Assembly (NCBI RefSeq): GCF_004217555.1 | Contig: NZ_SHKW01000001.1 | Coordinates: forward strand, 3,906,001 to 3,970,000 | DNA length: 64,000 bases | Direction of reading: 5' to 3' | Source of the DNA: Edaphobacter modestus | Lineage (GTDB): Bacteria; Acidobacteriota; Terriglobia; Terriglobales; Acidobacteriaceae | Shown here: one piece after another, positions 55,922 to 64,000 of the stretch | Position numbering within the stretch: the stretch's first letter is position 1 | Layout: each line of letters begins with the position of its first letter | Made by a program: the position numbers and the translations under genes | The notes under the pieces: generated by a model | Database searches by the model: none | What the model was told of the DNA's origin: nothing | The model's input: the letters and a program-made list of their open reading frames with translations, nothing else

Positions 55922-58573
55922 ATGGCCGCCATGTCACGTACAATTAACCTTGCAGCCATGGCCAAATTGCAAGAGGAACATCCCACAGTCGTACCCTCCC
56001 CAGCGACCATTACTCCGGAGCTGTTGAAGCAGCACAGCATTACCCCGGATGAGTACAAGCGAATCGAAGAGGCACTTGGCCGTACCCCCAGCCTGACGGA
56101 GCTGGGGATTTTTTCGGTCATGTGGTCGGAGCACTGCTCCTACAAGTCCTCGCGTGTCCACTTGAAGCGCCTCCCCACCAAGGGCGAGCGCAAGTCCGGC
56201 CCCGGAAGCGTCGTGCAGGGACCGGGAGAAAACGCCGGCATCATCGACGTGGGCGACGGCTGGGCCTGCGCCTTCAAGATCGAGAGCCACAACCATCCCA
56301 GCTACATCGAGCCCTATCAGGGCGCGGCCACGGGCGTCGGCGGAATCCTGCGCGACATCTTCACCATGAACGCCCGCCCGCTGGCCGTCATGGACTCTCT
56401 CCGCTTCGGCCCGCTCGACGAAACCGAGCCGGATGAGGCTCTGCGGCGCAAAAATCATCAGGTCGCGACAGGCGTCGTGCACGGCGTAGCTGGATACGGC
56501 AACTGCTTCGGCGTCCCCAACCTCGGCGGCGAGACCCGCTTTGAGCCCTGCTACTCCGGCAACCCCCTGCTGAACGCCTTTGCGCTCGGCCTCGTGAAGA
56601 AGGACGAGATCTTCTACGCCAAGGCTGTCGGCGTCGGCAATCCAGTGATCTACGTAGGCGCGAAGACCGGACGCGACGGCATCCACGGAGCCACGATGGC
56701 CTCCGAAGAGTTCACCGAGGGCTCCGAGCAGAAGCGCCCCAATGTACAGATGGGCGACCCCTTCATGGAGAAGCTCCTCCTCGAGGCCTGCCTCGAAGCC
56801 ATGGCTACGGGCGCCGTCCTCGGGATTCAGGACATGGGAGCGGCGGGCCTCACCTGCTCCACCTGCGAGATGGGCGCACGCGGCGGCCTAGGCCTCACCG
56901 TCGAGCTCGACCGCGTTCCCCAGCGCGAGACCGGCATGACCAGCTACGAGATCATGCTCTCCGAATCGCAGGAGCGCATGCTTCTGGTCGCCGATAAGAA
57001 CCGCGCCGTCGAGGTGCTCGACGTCTTCTCTAAGTGGGGCCTCGATGCCTCCATCGTGGGCGAGGTCACCGCCGAGCCGCGCATGCGCATCACCCAGCGC
57101 GGCGTTCTGGTGGCGGACATCCCCAACCAGTCCCTCACCGACGACGCACCCGTCTATCACCGTCCCGTAGGCACGTGGAATGCTCCGGTTCCGCTCGATC
57201 CCCCTGCGCACGTCCTCGCAGAGTTGCAGAAGCCACGCGACTACACCGCCGACCTCAAAAAACTGCTGGCCAGCGCCAACATCTGCGACAAGCGCTGGGT
57301 CTACGAGCAGTACGACTCGATGGTCCAGACCAACACGGTGCAGGGCCCCGGCGGCGAGGCAGGCGTCATGCGCATCAAGGGCACCGGCGGTTCCATCGCT
57401 GGCAATCAAAGTGTCATCCTGAGCGGAGCCGCAGGCGAAGTCGAAGGATCTGCGGTCAGGAATGCTTCACCGACCACAGATCTCGATCCGCTCGCCTTCC
57501 AGCACAGCGTAACCGGCAAGATTGCAACCGCTATCGCCGAATCCACCCCTCAGGGCGCAGCGACCATCGCGACCGGTAACCAGGACGCCGCGAATCCAGT
57601 GGTAGCGCCCGATGCCTCGCACGCATTCACCGGAACGAATCCTCCCCGCAAAGGGGAGCGTGGTCTCGCGATGGCGCTCGCAGGCAACGGCCGCTGGACA
57701 TACCTCGACCCCAAACTCGGCGCGATGCACGCCGTAGCGGAGGCCGCGCGCAAGGTAGCCTGTACCGGCGCGACTCCTGTATCGGCCACGAACTGCCTGA
57801 ACTTCGGCAACCCCGAGAAGCCGGAGATCATGGCGCAGTTGTCCGCCGCCATCGACGGAATCGCCGAAGCCTGCACCGCTCTCGGAACCCCGATCACCGG
57901 TGGCAACGTCTCGCTCTACAACGAGACCAAGGGTGTGGGAATCTATCCAACCCCGGTACTCGGCATCGTCGGCATTATTGACGACGTCACAAAGGCAGTG
58001 CCGAGCAGTTTTCAGGAAGCAGGCCTCAAGGTGCTCCTTCTTCAATCAACGACGGAGACGCAAGGCTCCGAAGTCCGCGAGCTCGGTAGCTCGGATTATG
58101 CGAAGGCGATTCACTCCGAGCTTTGGGGAACTCCTCCGTGGATCGACATCCAGAGCGAAGCTGCCTTGCACAGGGCACTTAGAAAACTCGCCGACCGCCG
58201 TCTCATTCGCTCGGCCAAAGATGTATCCGACGGGGGCCTCGCGGTGGCGCTTGCCGAAAGCTGTTTCCGCAGGAATGTCGGTGTGCATGTGAACCTCGGA
58301 TCTCTAGGCGCAGAAGGTTCGATTACTGCTTTATTCATGGAGAATGCCGGGGAAGTGATCGTGACCTGTGCGCCCGAAGACTACGGCCAGGTGTGCATGC
58401 TTCTCGATGAAGAAGGATCGTACTGGCCGCTCGATCTGGGCGAAACCATGGAAGGCAGGGTCGAGATCTTCGCGGGCGACAACGAGTTGATCGACTCGGA
58501 GATATCGGACTTGAAGTCGGTGTGGGCTGGGGCTCTGGAGGAGCAGTTGGCCGGTGAGGTGGTGACGGCATGA
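55922..58573 (+). CDS. purL: Phosphoribosylformylglycinamidine synthase subunit PurL
   Basis: Purine pathway step 4: converts FGAR to FGAM with ATP and ammonia. Motifs: [81 protein letters not shown] and [19 protein letters not shown]. The start is uncertain: ATGs at 55922, 55931 and 55958 are in frame and none has a good SD; the core begins near 55985. It differs from the normal family by about 90 extra codons (57389-57658) between IKGTG and [12 protein letters not shown]; part of that segment is a copy of the intergenic repeat. The stop overlaps purF (ATGA). Confidence 0.95.
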   Translation: MAAMSRTINLAAMAKLQEEHPTVVPSPATITPELLKQHSITPDEYKRIEEALGRTPSLTELGIFSVMWSEHCSYKSSRVHLKRLPTKGERKSGPGSVVQGPGENAGIIDVGDGWACAFKIESHNHPSYIEPYQGAATGVGGILRDIFTMNARPLAVMDSLRFGPLDETEPDEALRRKNHQVATGVVHGVAGYGNCFGVPNLGGETRFEPCYSGNPLLNAFALGLVKKDEIFYAKAVGVGNPVIYVGAKTGRDGIHGATMASEEFTEGSEQKRPNVQMGDPFMEKLLLEACLEAMATGAVLGIQDMGAAGLTCSTCEMGARGGLGLTVELDRVPQRETGMTSYEIMLSESQERMLLVADKNRAVEVLDVFSKWGLDASIVGEVTAEPRMRITQRGVLVADIPNQSLTDDAPVYHRPVGTWNAPVPLDPPAHVLAELQKPRDYTADLKKLLASANICDKRWVYEQYDSMVQTNTVQGPGGEAGVMRIKGTGGSIAGNQSVILSGAAGEVEGSAVRNASPTTDLDPLAFQHSVTGKIATAIAESTPQGAATIATGNQDAANPVVAPDASHAFTGTNPPRKGERGLAMALAGNGRWTYLDPKLGAMHAVAEAARKVACTGATPVSATNCLNFGNPEKPEIMAQLSAAIDGIAEACTALGTPITGGNVSLYNETKGVGIYPTPVLGIVGIIDDVTKAVPSSFQEAGLKVLLLQSTTETQGSEVRELGSSDYAKAIHSELWGTPPWIDIQSEAALHRALRKLADRRLIRSAKDVSDGGLAVALAESCFRRNVGVHVNLGSLGAEGSITALFMENAGEVIVTCAPEDYGQVCMLLDEEGSYWPLDLGETMEGRVEIFAGDNELIDSEISDLKSVWAGALEEQLAGEVVTA
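57389..57658. repeat. In-frame insertion in purL containing an intergenic repeat copy
   Basis: The 270 bases split the conserved PurL sequence IKGTG / [12 protein letters not shown]. Bases 57408-57456 read, on the minus strand, ACCGCAGATCCTTCGACT...CTCCGCTCAGGATGACACTTT, the same as the intergenic units at 2571-2620 apart from the inner 8-10 bases. On the plus strand they are translated in frame as [16 protein letters not shown]. The remaining codons of the segment (rich in Ala, Thr, Pro) have no PurL counterpart that I know. Whether they come from the same event is inference. Confidence 0.85.
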
Positions 58574-60144
58574 GCGATCTCCTGTTGCAAGACGAACTCG
58601 TAACGAACGAACTTGGAGTGTCAGCTTCCAACGCTGCATTGCAGAGAAACAGTGGCCCATCGTTTGACGAAGACGACGACGCGACTCCCCGCGAAGCCGA
58701 CGAGCATTTCGACAAGCTGCGCGAAGAGTGTGGCGTGATGGCCATCTACAACCACCCCGACGCTGCGCGCATGACCTATTGGGGGCTCTACTCGCTGCAG
58801 CATCGCGGGCAGGAGTCCGCAGGCATCGCCTCGGCCGACGGCCAGAACGTGAACGACATCAAGGGCATGGGCCTGGTCTCCGAGATCTTCACCGACGAAG
58901 TCCTCGCCAAGCTTCCCGGCCACATGGCCATCGGCCACACCCGCTACTCCACTACCGGTGACTCCGCTCTGCTGAACGCGCAGCCCATCTCGGTCGAGAG
59001 CATCAGGGGCCTCATCGCCATCGCGCACAACGGCAACCTCGTCAACCTCGGCAACTCCCGCGAGCGCCTCGAGCGCGACGGCGCGGTCTTCCAGACCACC
59101 TCCGACTCCGAGATCATCATCCAGCTCATCGCGCACTCCAAGGCCTCCACGCTGGTCGATTGCATCGCCGATTCGCTCTCGCAGGTCGACGGCGCCTTCT
59201 CCATCGTCATGATGACGCGCAACCGCATCTTCGCCGCGCGCGACCCGCACGGCTTCCGTCCGCTCTCGATGGGCCGCATCCCCGGAGTTGATGGCGCGCC
59301 CGACACCTTCGTCTTTGCCTCGGAGACCTGTGCCTTCGACCTTCTGCATGCCAAGTACGAGCGCGACGTGAAGCCCGGTGAGCTCGTCATGGTCTCCGAA
59401 GACGGCGTGACCAGCCGCTACTTCGACACCAAGACCCGTCAGGCCAGCTGCATCTTCGAGCACGTCTACTTCGCACGTCCCGACTCCCGCATCTTCGGTC
59501 GCTGGGTCCAGAAGAGCCGCGAGGAGATGGGCCGCCAGCTCGCGCGCGAGTCCCACGTCGACGCGGACCTCGTCGTCCCCGTACCCGACTCCGGCGTGAC
59601 CGCTGCACTCGGCTACGCAGCCGAATCAGGCATCCCCTTCAACCTCGGCCTCATCCGCAACCACTACGTCGGCCGCACCTTCATTCAGCCTGAGCAGCGC
59701 GTCCGCGACTTCGGCGTCCGCATGAAGCTCAATCCGGTACGTTCGTTGCTTGAGGGCAAGCGCGTCATCCTGATCGACGACTCGATTATCCGCGGAACCA
59801 CCTCGCGCAAGATTGTTCGCATGGTGCGTGCAGCCGGTGCAACGGAAGTCCATCTCCGCATCTCGTGTCCGCCGACCATCTCACCGTGTTTTTATGGTGT
59901 CGATACCCCGAGCAAGAAGGACCTGATCGCAGCCAATCAGTCTGTTGCCGAGATCTGTCAGTTCATCGAAGCAGACACGCTTGCCTACCTTTCGCTCGTC
60001 GGCCTGACGCACTCATGCACGAAAGGCGAGCCGCTCCACGGTCTGGAGCCCGGCGACTTCTGCACTGCCTGCTACACCGGCGACTATCCCACCCAGTGGG
60101 TCGATGTCGACGAAATTCTTCCCGCAACCACAAGCGTGGGCTAA
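58570..60144 (+). CDS. purF: Amidophosphoribosyltransferase
   Basis: First committed enzyme of purine synthesis: makes phosphoribosylamine from PRPP and glutamine. The N-terminal nucleophile cysteine is in [15 protein letters not shown] (Cys54), so a 53-residue acidic propeptide would be removed by processing; this is much longer than the 11 residues known from Bacillus. The glutaminase domain has GHTRYSTTG, and the PRPP site is [20 protein letters not shown]. Cysteines in CFYGVDTP and [14 protein letters not shown] match the iron-sulfur ligands of the Bacillus-type enzyme. The start overlaps the purL stop (ATGA). The stop overlaps the convergent isomerase gene by 4 bases. Confidence 0.96.
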   Translation: MSDLLLQDELVTNELGVSASNAALQRNSGPSFDEDDDATPREADEHFDKLREECGVMAIYNHPDAARMTYWGLYSLQHRGQESAGIASADGQNVNDIKGMGLVSEIFTDEVLAKLPGHMAIGHTRYSTTGDSALLNAQPISVESIRGLIAIAHNGNLVNLGNSRERLERDGAVFQTTSDSEIIIQLIAHSKASTLVDCIADSLSQVDGAFSIVMMTRNRIFAARDPHGFRPLSMGRIPGVDGAPDTFVFASETCAFDLLHAKYERDVKPGELVMVSEDGVTSRYFDTKTRQASCIFEHVYFARPDSRIFGRWVQKSREEMGRQLARESHVDADLVVPVPDSGVTAALGYAAESGIPFNLGLIRNHYVGRTFIQPEQRVRDFGVRMKLNPVRSLLEGKRVILIDDSIIRGTTSRKIVRMVRAAGATEVHLRISCPPTISPCFYGVDTPSKKDLIAANQSVAEICQFIEADTLAYLSLVGLTHSCTKGEPLHGLEPGDFCTACYTGDYPTQWVDVDEILPATTSVG

Positions 60145-61010
60145 CTCAGCTTCAGGCTGCTCAAATAATCGAAGTTCATCTTCATGCTCTCGAAGACGGG
60201 AAGCTTCGTCTCGTCCTGGTCAAGCAGCGCCAGCTTCACGCCCTGCGCGCGTGCCTGCGAGATCAGCGGCTTCCAGTCGATGCTCCCCTTGCCCAGCTCC
60301 ACGATGTGCTGCTCGTCGTGCGGCGAGTAGTTCACCGGAGAGTTTGCAACGCGATCCTTCAGGTGGATCATCACCAGGCGATCCTTGTACTTCTTCATCA
60401 TGGCCGCAGGGTCCTGTCCTCCCTGCACCAGCCAATAGAGATCGAGCTCAAGCTTAACCAGATCGGAGTCCGTGTTCTTCATCAGCACGTCAAAGCCTGT
60501 CTCTCCGTCAGGTAACTGCTTGAACTCGTAGTTGTGATTGTGAAAGACGAGCTGCATGTCGGCGTTGCGCACCAGCCTGCCCCACTGGTTCAGGTTGTAC
60601 GCTGCGGACTTGAATCCTCCCGGTGAGCCCCAGTGATTCTCCGGCAGTATGCTGCACACCATGTACTTCAGGCCGAGCTCCTTGGCGTAGCCGATCCTGT
60701 CCGGAATGCTGTCGTAGTCGAAGTGGCCGGAGTCGTGGCCGAGGCCCGCGTCCTCAACCATCTTCTTCAGCTCAGACGCGTGGTGCGTGTAGGCAATCGG
60801 ATACAGCTCTACCTGCGTGAAGCCCGTCGCGCGAATCTTTTTGAGCACGCCGGCGAGATCGGCCGGCGCCTCCTTCCGCACCATATAGAGTTGCACTCCA
60901 TAGGCCATGCCATCGTGGTTTCCTGCGAATGCATTCGAGGCGCGCAGGGTGCAACCTGCTGCTGCGGCCATGGCGGAGAGGCGAAGAAATTCGCGGCGTG
61001 TCGTCATCAT
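60141..61010 (-). CDS. Sugar phosphate isomerase/epimerase, TAT-exported TIM barrel
   Basis: A 289-residue xylose-isomerase-like TIM-barrel protein. A TAT signal (TTRREFLRLSAMAAAAG) at the N-terminus suggests folded export to the periplasm. The barrel has GVQLYMVRKEAPADLAG, FTQVELYPIAY, LVFHNHNYEFKQLPDG and the metal-site strands VKLELDLYWLVQGGQDP and LVMIHLKDRV. Members act on sugars or inositols; substrate unknown. It lies 12 bases after the VOC gene on the same strand, so the two are one operon, and its 3' end overlaps purF by 4 bases. Confidence 0.88.
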   Translation of the reverse strand: MMTTRREFLRLSAMAAAAGCTLRASNAFAGNHDGMAYGVQLYMVRKEAPADLAGVLKKIRATGFTQVELYPIAYTHHASELKKMVEDAGLGHDSGHFDYDSIPDRIGYAKELGLKYMVCSILPENHWGSPGGFKSAAYNLNQWGRLVRNADMQLVFHNHNYEFKQLPDGETGFDVLMKNTDSDLVKLELDLYWLVQGGQDPAAMMKKYKDRLVMIHLKDRVANSPVNYSPHDEQHIVELGKGSIDWKPLISQARAQGVKLALLDQDETKLPVFESMKMNFDYLSSLKLS

Positions 61011-61022
61011 CGTCGTCCTGTT

Positions 61023-61913
61023 TTACCGGGGTTCCTGTTCGGTCGGATGCTTCGCGGTGAACTCCGAGCAGCAGGGCTTTTCCACCGGCTCGAACTCCAT
61101 CATCTCCACGCGCGTCAGGTCCGGATCGTAAAGGTTGACCTGCACCTTACCGTCCCGCCCGGTCTTCGCCGCGGTGCAGTTCGGTCCTTCGCAGTGGTTG
61201 CGTTCAAGCGCGGCGATGGCGTCGTTCATGTGCGCTACCCCCAGCGACATGTGGTCCATCACGCCAATCTGTTTCAGCGTCGCATTGGGGCTGACGTTTA
61301 GCATGTACTCCAGCCAGTCCGACCCATCGGGAACCTGCTGGCTCACCCAGCTGGTCGTGGTGTCATTCATTCCACCGTGCCAGTAGGGCCGGAAGCCAAG
61401 AATCTCCCGGTAAAACCGATTTTCTGCGGCGGGGTCCTTCACGACCAACCCCGCATGAATCATCCTCCGAGAAACCGCGGTCGCGGGCACAGCCGGTGGA
61501 ACCGCCGCTCCCTTCACCTGCTGCACAAAGACGATCAGGTTGCCCTCAGGATCGCGCACGCTGAACCGCCCTTTGCGAAGCGGATCGACGATCTCGACCG
61601 AGTGTGCCTTCAGGTAGCTCTCAAGCGCTCGCGCATCCCGCGTCATAAAACCGACCGCCTCAAGCCGCGAAGCCGGAGCAGGTGAGGGAAGCGGCGTTAC
61701 CTCAATCCACTGCAGATCGTTGACCGGATAGCGGGTCACCTTGCCGTCCTTGCTCGAGCTGAAACCGAGCGTCTTGCCATAGAAGTCCGCCGAGGCGGCA
61801 GCGTCGCTCGCATATACGCGAACGAAGGCAATGCCGGTGATCGCGGGCCGCTGCTGCGACCAGCCCAGAGTAGCGAAAGCGAATAGAAGTGCAAGTGCGA
61901 ACGATCTTCTCAT
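61023..61913 (-). CDS. VOC superfamily protein with two glyoxalase-like repeats, exported
   Basis: A 296-residue protein with a signal peptide (MRRSFALALLFAFATLGWSQ) and two vicinal-oxygen-chelate modules: about 28-130 (ITGIAFVRVYASDAAASADF, YGKTLGFS, with DPEGNLIVFV) and about 150-285 (RMIHAGLVVKDPAAENRFYR, EILGFRPYWHG, and VNLYDPDLTRVEMMEFEPVE). The two-repeat form can bind one metal per pair. The role outside the cytoplasm is unknown. TAAAGT lies 8 bases before the ATG and no SD is visible. It is the first gene of the two-gene unit with the TAT isomerase. Confidence 0.88.
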   Translation of the reverse strand: MRRSFALALLFAFATLGWSQQRPAITGIAFVRVYASDAAASADFYGKTLGFSSSKDGKVTRYPVNDLQWIEVTPLPSPAPASRLEAVGFMTRDARALESYLKAHSVEIVDPLRKGRFSVRDPEGNLIVFVQQVKGAAVPPAVPATAVSRRMIHAGLVVKDPAAENRFYREILGFRPYWHGGMNDTTTSWVSQQVPDGSDWLEYMLNVSPNATLKQIGVMDHMSLGVAHMNDAIAALERNHCEGPNCTAAKTGRDGKVQVNLYDPDLTRVEMMEFEPVEKPCCSEFTAKHPTEQEPR

Positions 61914-61963
61914 CGAGCGCCACTTTACCGGGGAGCCGTCGTAAAGTCAACGAGACGGAGTAG

Positions 61964-63178
61964 TTAGCTGCGGGAGAACTGAGTCTGCTGCTTCTCCTTG
62001 TGACGTTCCACTGCAAGCTGGATGAGGCGGTCGATAAGCTGCTTGTAGGGCAGTCCCGATGCCTCCCACAGCTTCGGGTACATACTGATGCTGGTAAAGC
62101 CCGGAAGCGTGTTGATCTCGTTGAGGAAGATGCGCGGCTTCTTTCCGGGTTTCCCCTTCCTCGCGGGCGGGGGCGGCTCCATCAGGAAGTCGACGCGCGC
62201 CAGTCCAGCGCAGTCGCAGGCTTTGAAGGCTTCAATCGCCATCTGGCGAATCTGTTTCGATTCTGCCGCGGTCAGCTTTGCAGGAATAATGGGAACGCTC
62301 GCATCGGAGAGGTACTTCGCCTCGTAGTCGTAGAACTCGGCTCCGGGAACGATCTCGCCGACTACACTCGCCTCGGGCGTGTCGTTGCCGAGCACCGCCA
62401 CCTCAAGCTCGCGCGGCTTCGCGCCCTTGCCTCCCACCCCCTGCTCGATCACCAGCTTGCGGTCGAAGCTCGCGGCCTCGTCCATCGCAGCGGCAAGCTC
62501 CGAGCGGTCGTGAACCTTGCTGATCCCCACCGAGGAGCCGAGGTTGGCGGGCTTTACGAAGACGGGATACCTCAGCGTTGCTTCGATCTTCTTCGTGCAG
62601 GCCTTTGGTTTCGTACGCCACTCACTCCGGAGCACCGAGATCCACGGTGTCTGCGGAAGCCCCGCGGCAGCGAAGAGCTTCTTCATCACGGCCTTGTCCA
62701 TCCCGGCGGCCGAGCCCAGAACGCCCGAGCCGACGTAGGCGATATCGGCCAGCTCGAATAATCCCTGGATGGTTCCGTCTTCGCCGAAGGTCCCATGCAG
62801 CACAGGAAAGATCACGTCGAGATCGAGCACCTGCCTCGACGCGGCCAATTCGCTGCCGGCGCTGAGCTGCAGCGGCTGAAGCGACTGCGCTGGAACCGGT
62901 GGGATGATAATGGCCTCGCCGCGTTTGAGAACGGCAGCGGTTGCAGTCGTCGCGGGGTCTCCGGCGAGGCGCGGATTCTCCGGAGCCTGCTTGCCGGTCA
63001 GTAGCGCCTCCGCATCGGAGGCCGTGACCCACTGGCCCTGCTTGGTGATTCCGATGGGAACGACATCGTACTTCTTTTTGTCGATGGCCTTGAGGATCGA
63101 TGCTGCGGAGAGGAGCGAGACTTCGTGTTCTCCGGAGCGCCCGCCGAAGAGGATTCCGATACGCTGCTTTTTCTTCAT
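61964..63178 (-). CDS. ddl: D-alanine-D-alanine ligase
   Basis: A 404-residue ATP-grasp ligase that makes D-Ala-D-Ala for peptidoglycan. The N-terminus [20 protein letters not shown] is typical, followed by [19 protein letters not shown] and [23 protein letters not shown]-grasp residues lie in [19 protein letters not shown], the metal/ATP site in [10 protein letters not shown] and the end in [20 protein letters not shown]. Two loops (about 70-105 and 325-345, the latter [15 protein letters not shown]) make it longer than the usual 310-370. ATG 63178 suits the family start; SD is weak (AAGGA). Confidence 0.95.
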   Translation of the reverse strand: MKKKQRIGILFGGRSGEHEVSLLSAASILKAIDKKKYDVVPIGITKQGQWVTASDAEALLTGKQAPENPRLAGDPATTATAAVLKRGEAIIIPPVPAQSLQPLQLSAGSELAASRQVLDLDVIFPVLHGTFGEDGTIQGLFELADIAYVGSGVLGSAAGMDKAVMKKLFAAAGLPQTPWISVLRSEWRTKPKACTKKIEATLRYPVFVKPANLGSSVGISKVHDRSELAAAMDEAASFDRKLVIEQGVGGKGAKPRELEVAVLGNDTPEASVVGEIVPGAEFYDYEAKYLSDASVPIIPAKLTAAESKQIRQMAIEAFKACDCAGLARVDFLMEPPPPARKGKPGKKPRIFLNEINTLPGFTSISMYPKLWEASGLPYKQLIDRLIQLAVERHKEKQQTQFSRS

Positions 63179-63235
63179 TGTCCTTTCAGTTTGAGGCAAG
63201 GCGCGCACGTCCGGGAGGCCGATCTTCGCCAGGGA

Positions 63236-63259
63236 ATATGGGGGGGTACGCCCCCTATT
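63236..63259 (-). terminator. Possible terminator hairpin after the PEBP gene
   Basis: GGGGGGG (63240-63246) faces CCCCC (63251-63255) around TACG, with ATAT/CTATT flanks. It lies 18 bases after the PEBP stop (minus strand) and before ddl. There is no T run, so its role is doubtful. The CCCCCTATTC end resembles the C-rich tract before the 2402 repeats. Confidence 0.35.
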
Positions 63260-63276
63260 CAGGATTGCGAAGCCGG

Positions 63277-63855
63277 CTAAGGTCGATGGAACCGTCCCAC
63301 CACCACGCCCTTGCCCAGAATGTGGCCATCCATCGCCTTCATCACGTCGGCGCGTGTCGCATCCGGTCCCAGGCTCAGCTTGGTATCCAGTGCGTACAAC
63401 TGAAACGTGTAGTGGTGATAAGGTCCGGCAGCGGGCGCCCCCATCCCCAGATAGCCCACCTTCTTTTGCCGGTTCAATGCCTGGATCGAACCATCGGGAA
63501 GCTGAGCCTGGTCGCCGACATTCTCCGGAAGGCTCTTCGCCGTTCCCGGGATGTTGAACACCAGCCAGTGCAGAACCTCTTCCGTCGTGCGATTCAAAGA
63601 TGTGTCCGGATCATCCAGAACCAAAGCGAAGCTCACGGTGCCCTCCGGCACATGCGCCCAGGCCAGCTCGGGAGAGACCGGGGTTGCCGGCGCTGCTGCC
63701 TGCGTGTACTTGATGGGGATAATCCCGCCATCTTCAAACGCCGAGGTCGTCAACGTCAGCCCAGGCTTGGCAGGCGGTGGCGTCGCTGGAGCCTGCCCCG
63801 AAAGCCCCACGCCCGAAATCGAAAACAGGATTGCGCTCAACAGAAAATGCTTCAT
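63277..63855 (-). CDS. YbhB/YbcL family (PEBP) Raf-kinase-inhibitor-like protein, exported
   Basis: A 192-residue exported PEBP-fold protein. A signal peptide (MKHFLLSAILFSISGVGLSG) is followed by TTSAFEDGGIIPIKYTQ, the ligand-pocket motif FALVLDDPDTSLN, HWLVFNIPG and GPYHHYTFQLYALDTKL. In bacteria these proteins are of unknown function. ATG 63855 is preceded by AGAGGTG. The final 121 bases of the window (63880-64000) contain no gene I can support. Confidence 0.93.
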   Translation of the reverse strand: MKHFLLSAILFSISGVGLSGQAPATPPPAKPGLTLTTSAFEDGGIIPIKYTQAAAPATPVSPELAWAHVPEGTVSFALVLDDPDTSLNRTTEEVLHWLVFNIPGTAKSLPENVGDQAQLPDGSIQALNRQKKVGYLGMGAPAAGPYHHYTFQLYALDTKLSLGPDATRADVMKAMDGHILGKGVVVGRFHRP

Positions 63856-64000
63856 AATCCGCACCTCTTGCTTCAAATGGAGAAACTCTCACGCCGGGCC
63901 CGCGACCGACATTACACCACAACATCAGGTCCATCGAACCATTGGAACCTTCAAGCCGCGCAAATTTGGCTTCTCGACCCGGACGAAGCCAAGGAAATGG

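Overview
The window is high-GC (roughly 60-65% in most genes), densely packed bacterial chromosome with no rRNA, no recognisable tRNA, no phage genes and no CRISPR array. Protein family content (M2 angiotensin-converting-enzyme-like peptidase, large PIG-L deacetylase with a C-terminal ThuA-like domain, GH28 pectin hydrolases, S9 peptidase with signal peptide, TAT-signal sugar isomerase, AMIN-amidase, many secreted enzymes) and the intergenic repeat vocabulary point to an Acidobacteriota, most likely Acidobacteriaceae (Terriglobus/Granulicella/Edaphobacter group). That placement is inference from gene style, not from a marker tree.

Layout. 1-2.3 kb: end of a PIG-L deacetylase, a clear terminator, and a GlmS-isomerase-like SIS gene with a palindromic operator 8 bases before its start. 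2.3-2.96 kb: non-coding, with two different repeat families. 2.96-6.8 kb: glycerol operon glpK-glpD-glpF on the minus strand, with overlapping stop/start codons. 6.9-24 kb: mostly housekeeping and secreted enzymes (M2 peptidase, polygalacturonase, YggU/YggS pair, esterase, AAA ATPase, thioredoxin reductase, diguanylate cyclase, SSS symporter, BrkB, MBL hydrolase, aldo/keto reductase, NAD-dependent DNA ligase). 24.2-25.5 kb: an intact IS5-type insertion sequence flanked by CTAG. 25.6-33.9 kb: SnoaL-like protein, second GH28 enzyme, degenerate receiver protein, DUF2059-OPT transporter pair, ComF and an HNH nuclease. 34-40.6 kb: glycosyltransferase/FAD oxidoreductase pair and several proteins of unknown function. 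40.7-47.7 kb: S9 peptidase-RecX pair, TetR regulator overlapping an Lnt-like amidohydrolase, DUF429 protein, SDR. 47.8-64 kb: alaS, AMIN-amidase, dUTPase, purL-purF, TAT isomerase/VOC pair, ddl and a PEBP protein.

The genes work mainly in glycerol uptake and catabolism (glpFKD), plant polymer degradation (two GH28 enzymes, esterase, sugar isomerase), cell envelope work (ddl, amidase, glycosyltransferases, Lnt-like enzyme) and nucleotide/information metabolism (purL, purF, dut, ligA, alaS, recX, comF).

The most unusual observations are: (1) purL carries about 90 extra codons that contain, in frame, a copy of the same hairpin repeat that forms a four-copy cluster at 2579-2766; (2) alaS contains a sharply bounded block of about 570 bases with about 40% GC and different codon use, inside an otherwise about 63% GC gene with an uninterrupted frame; (3) a three-copy AAAATATTGAT-led 26-base repeat between the SIS gene and the glp operon; (4) operator-like palindromes sitting directly on or next to the start codons of tetR and the SIS gene; (5) an intrinsic terminator for the polygalacturonase gene lying inside the coding end of the convergent yggU gene; and (6) several genes without a Shine-Dalgarno sequence but with a TAnnnT hexamer 6-9 bases before the ATG, which suggests leaderless transcripts. 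I did not find a convincing new multi-gene defence or metabolic system.
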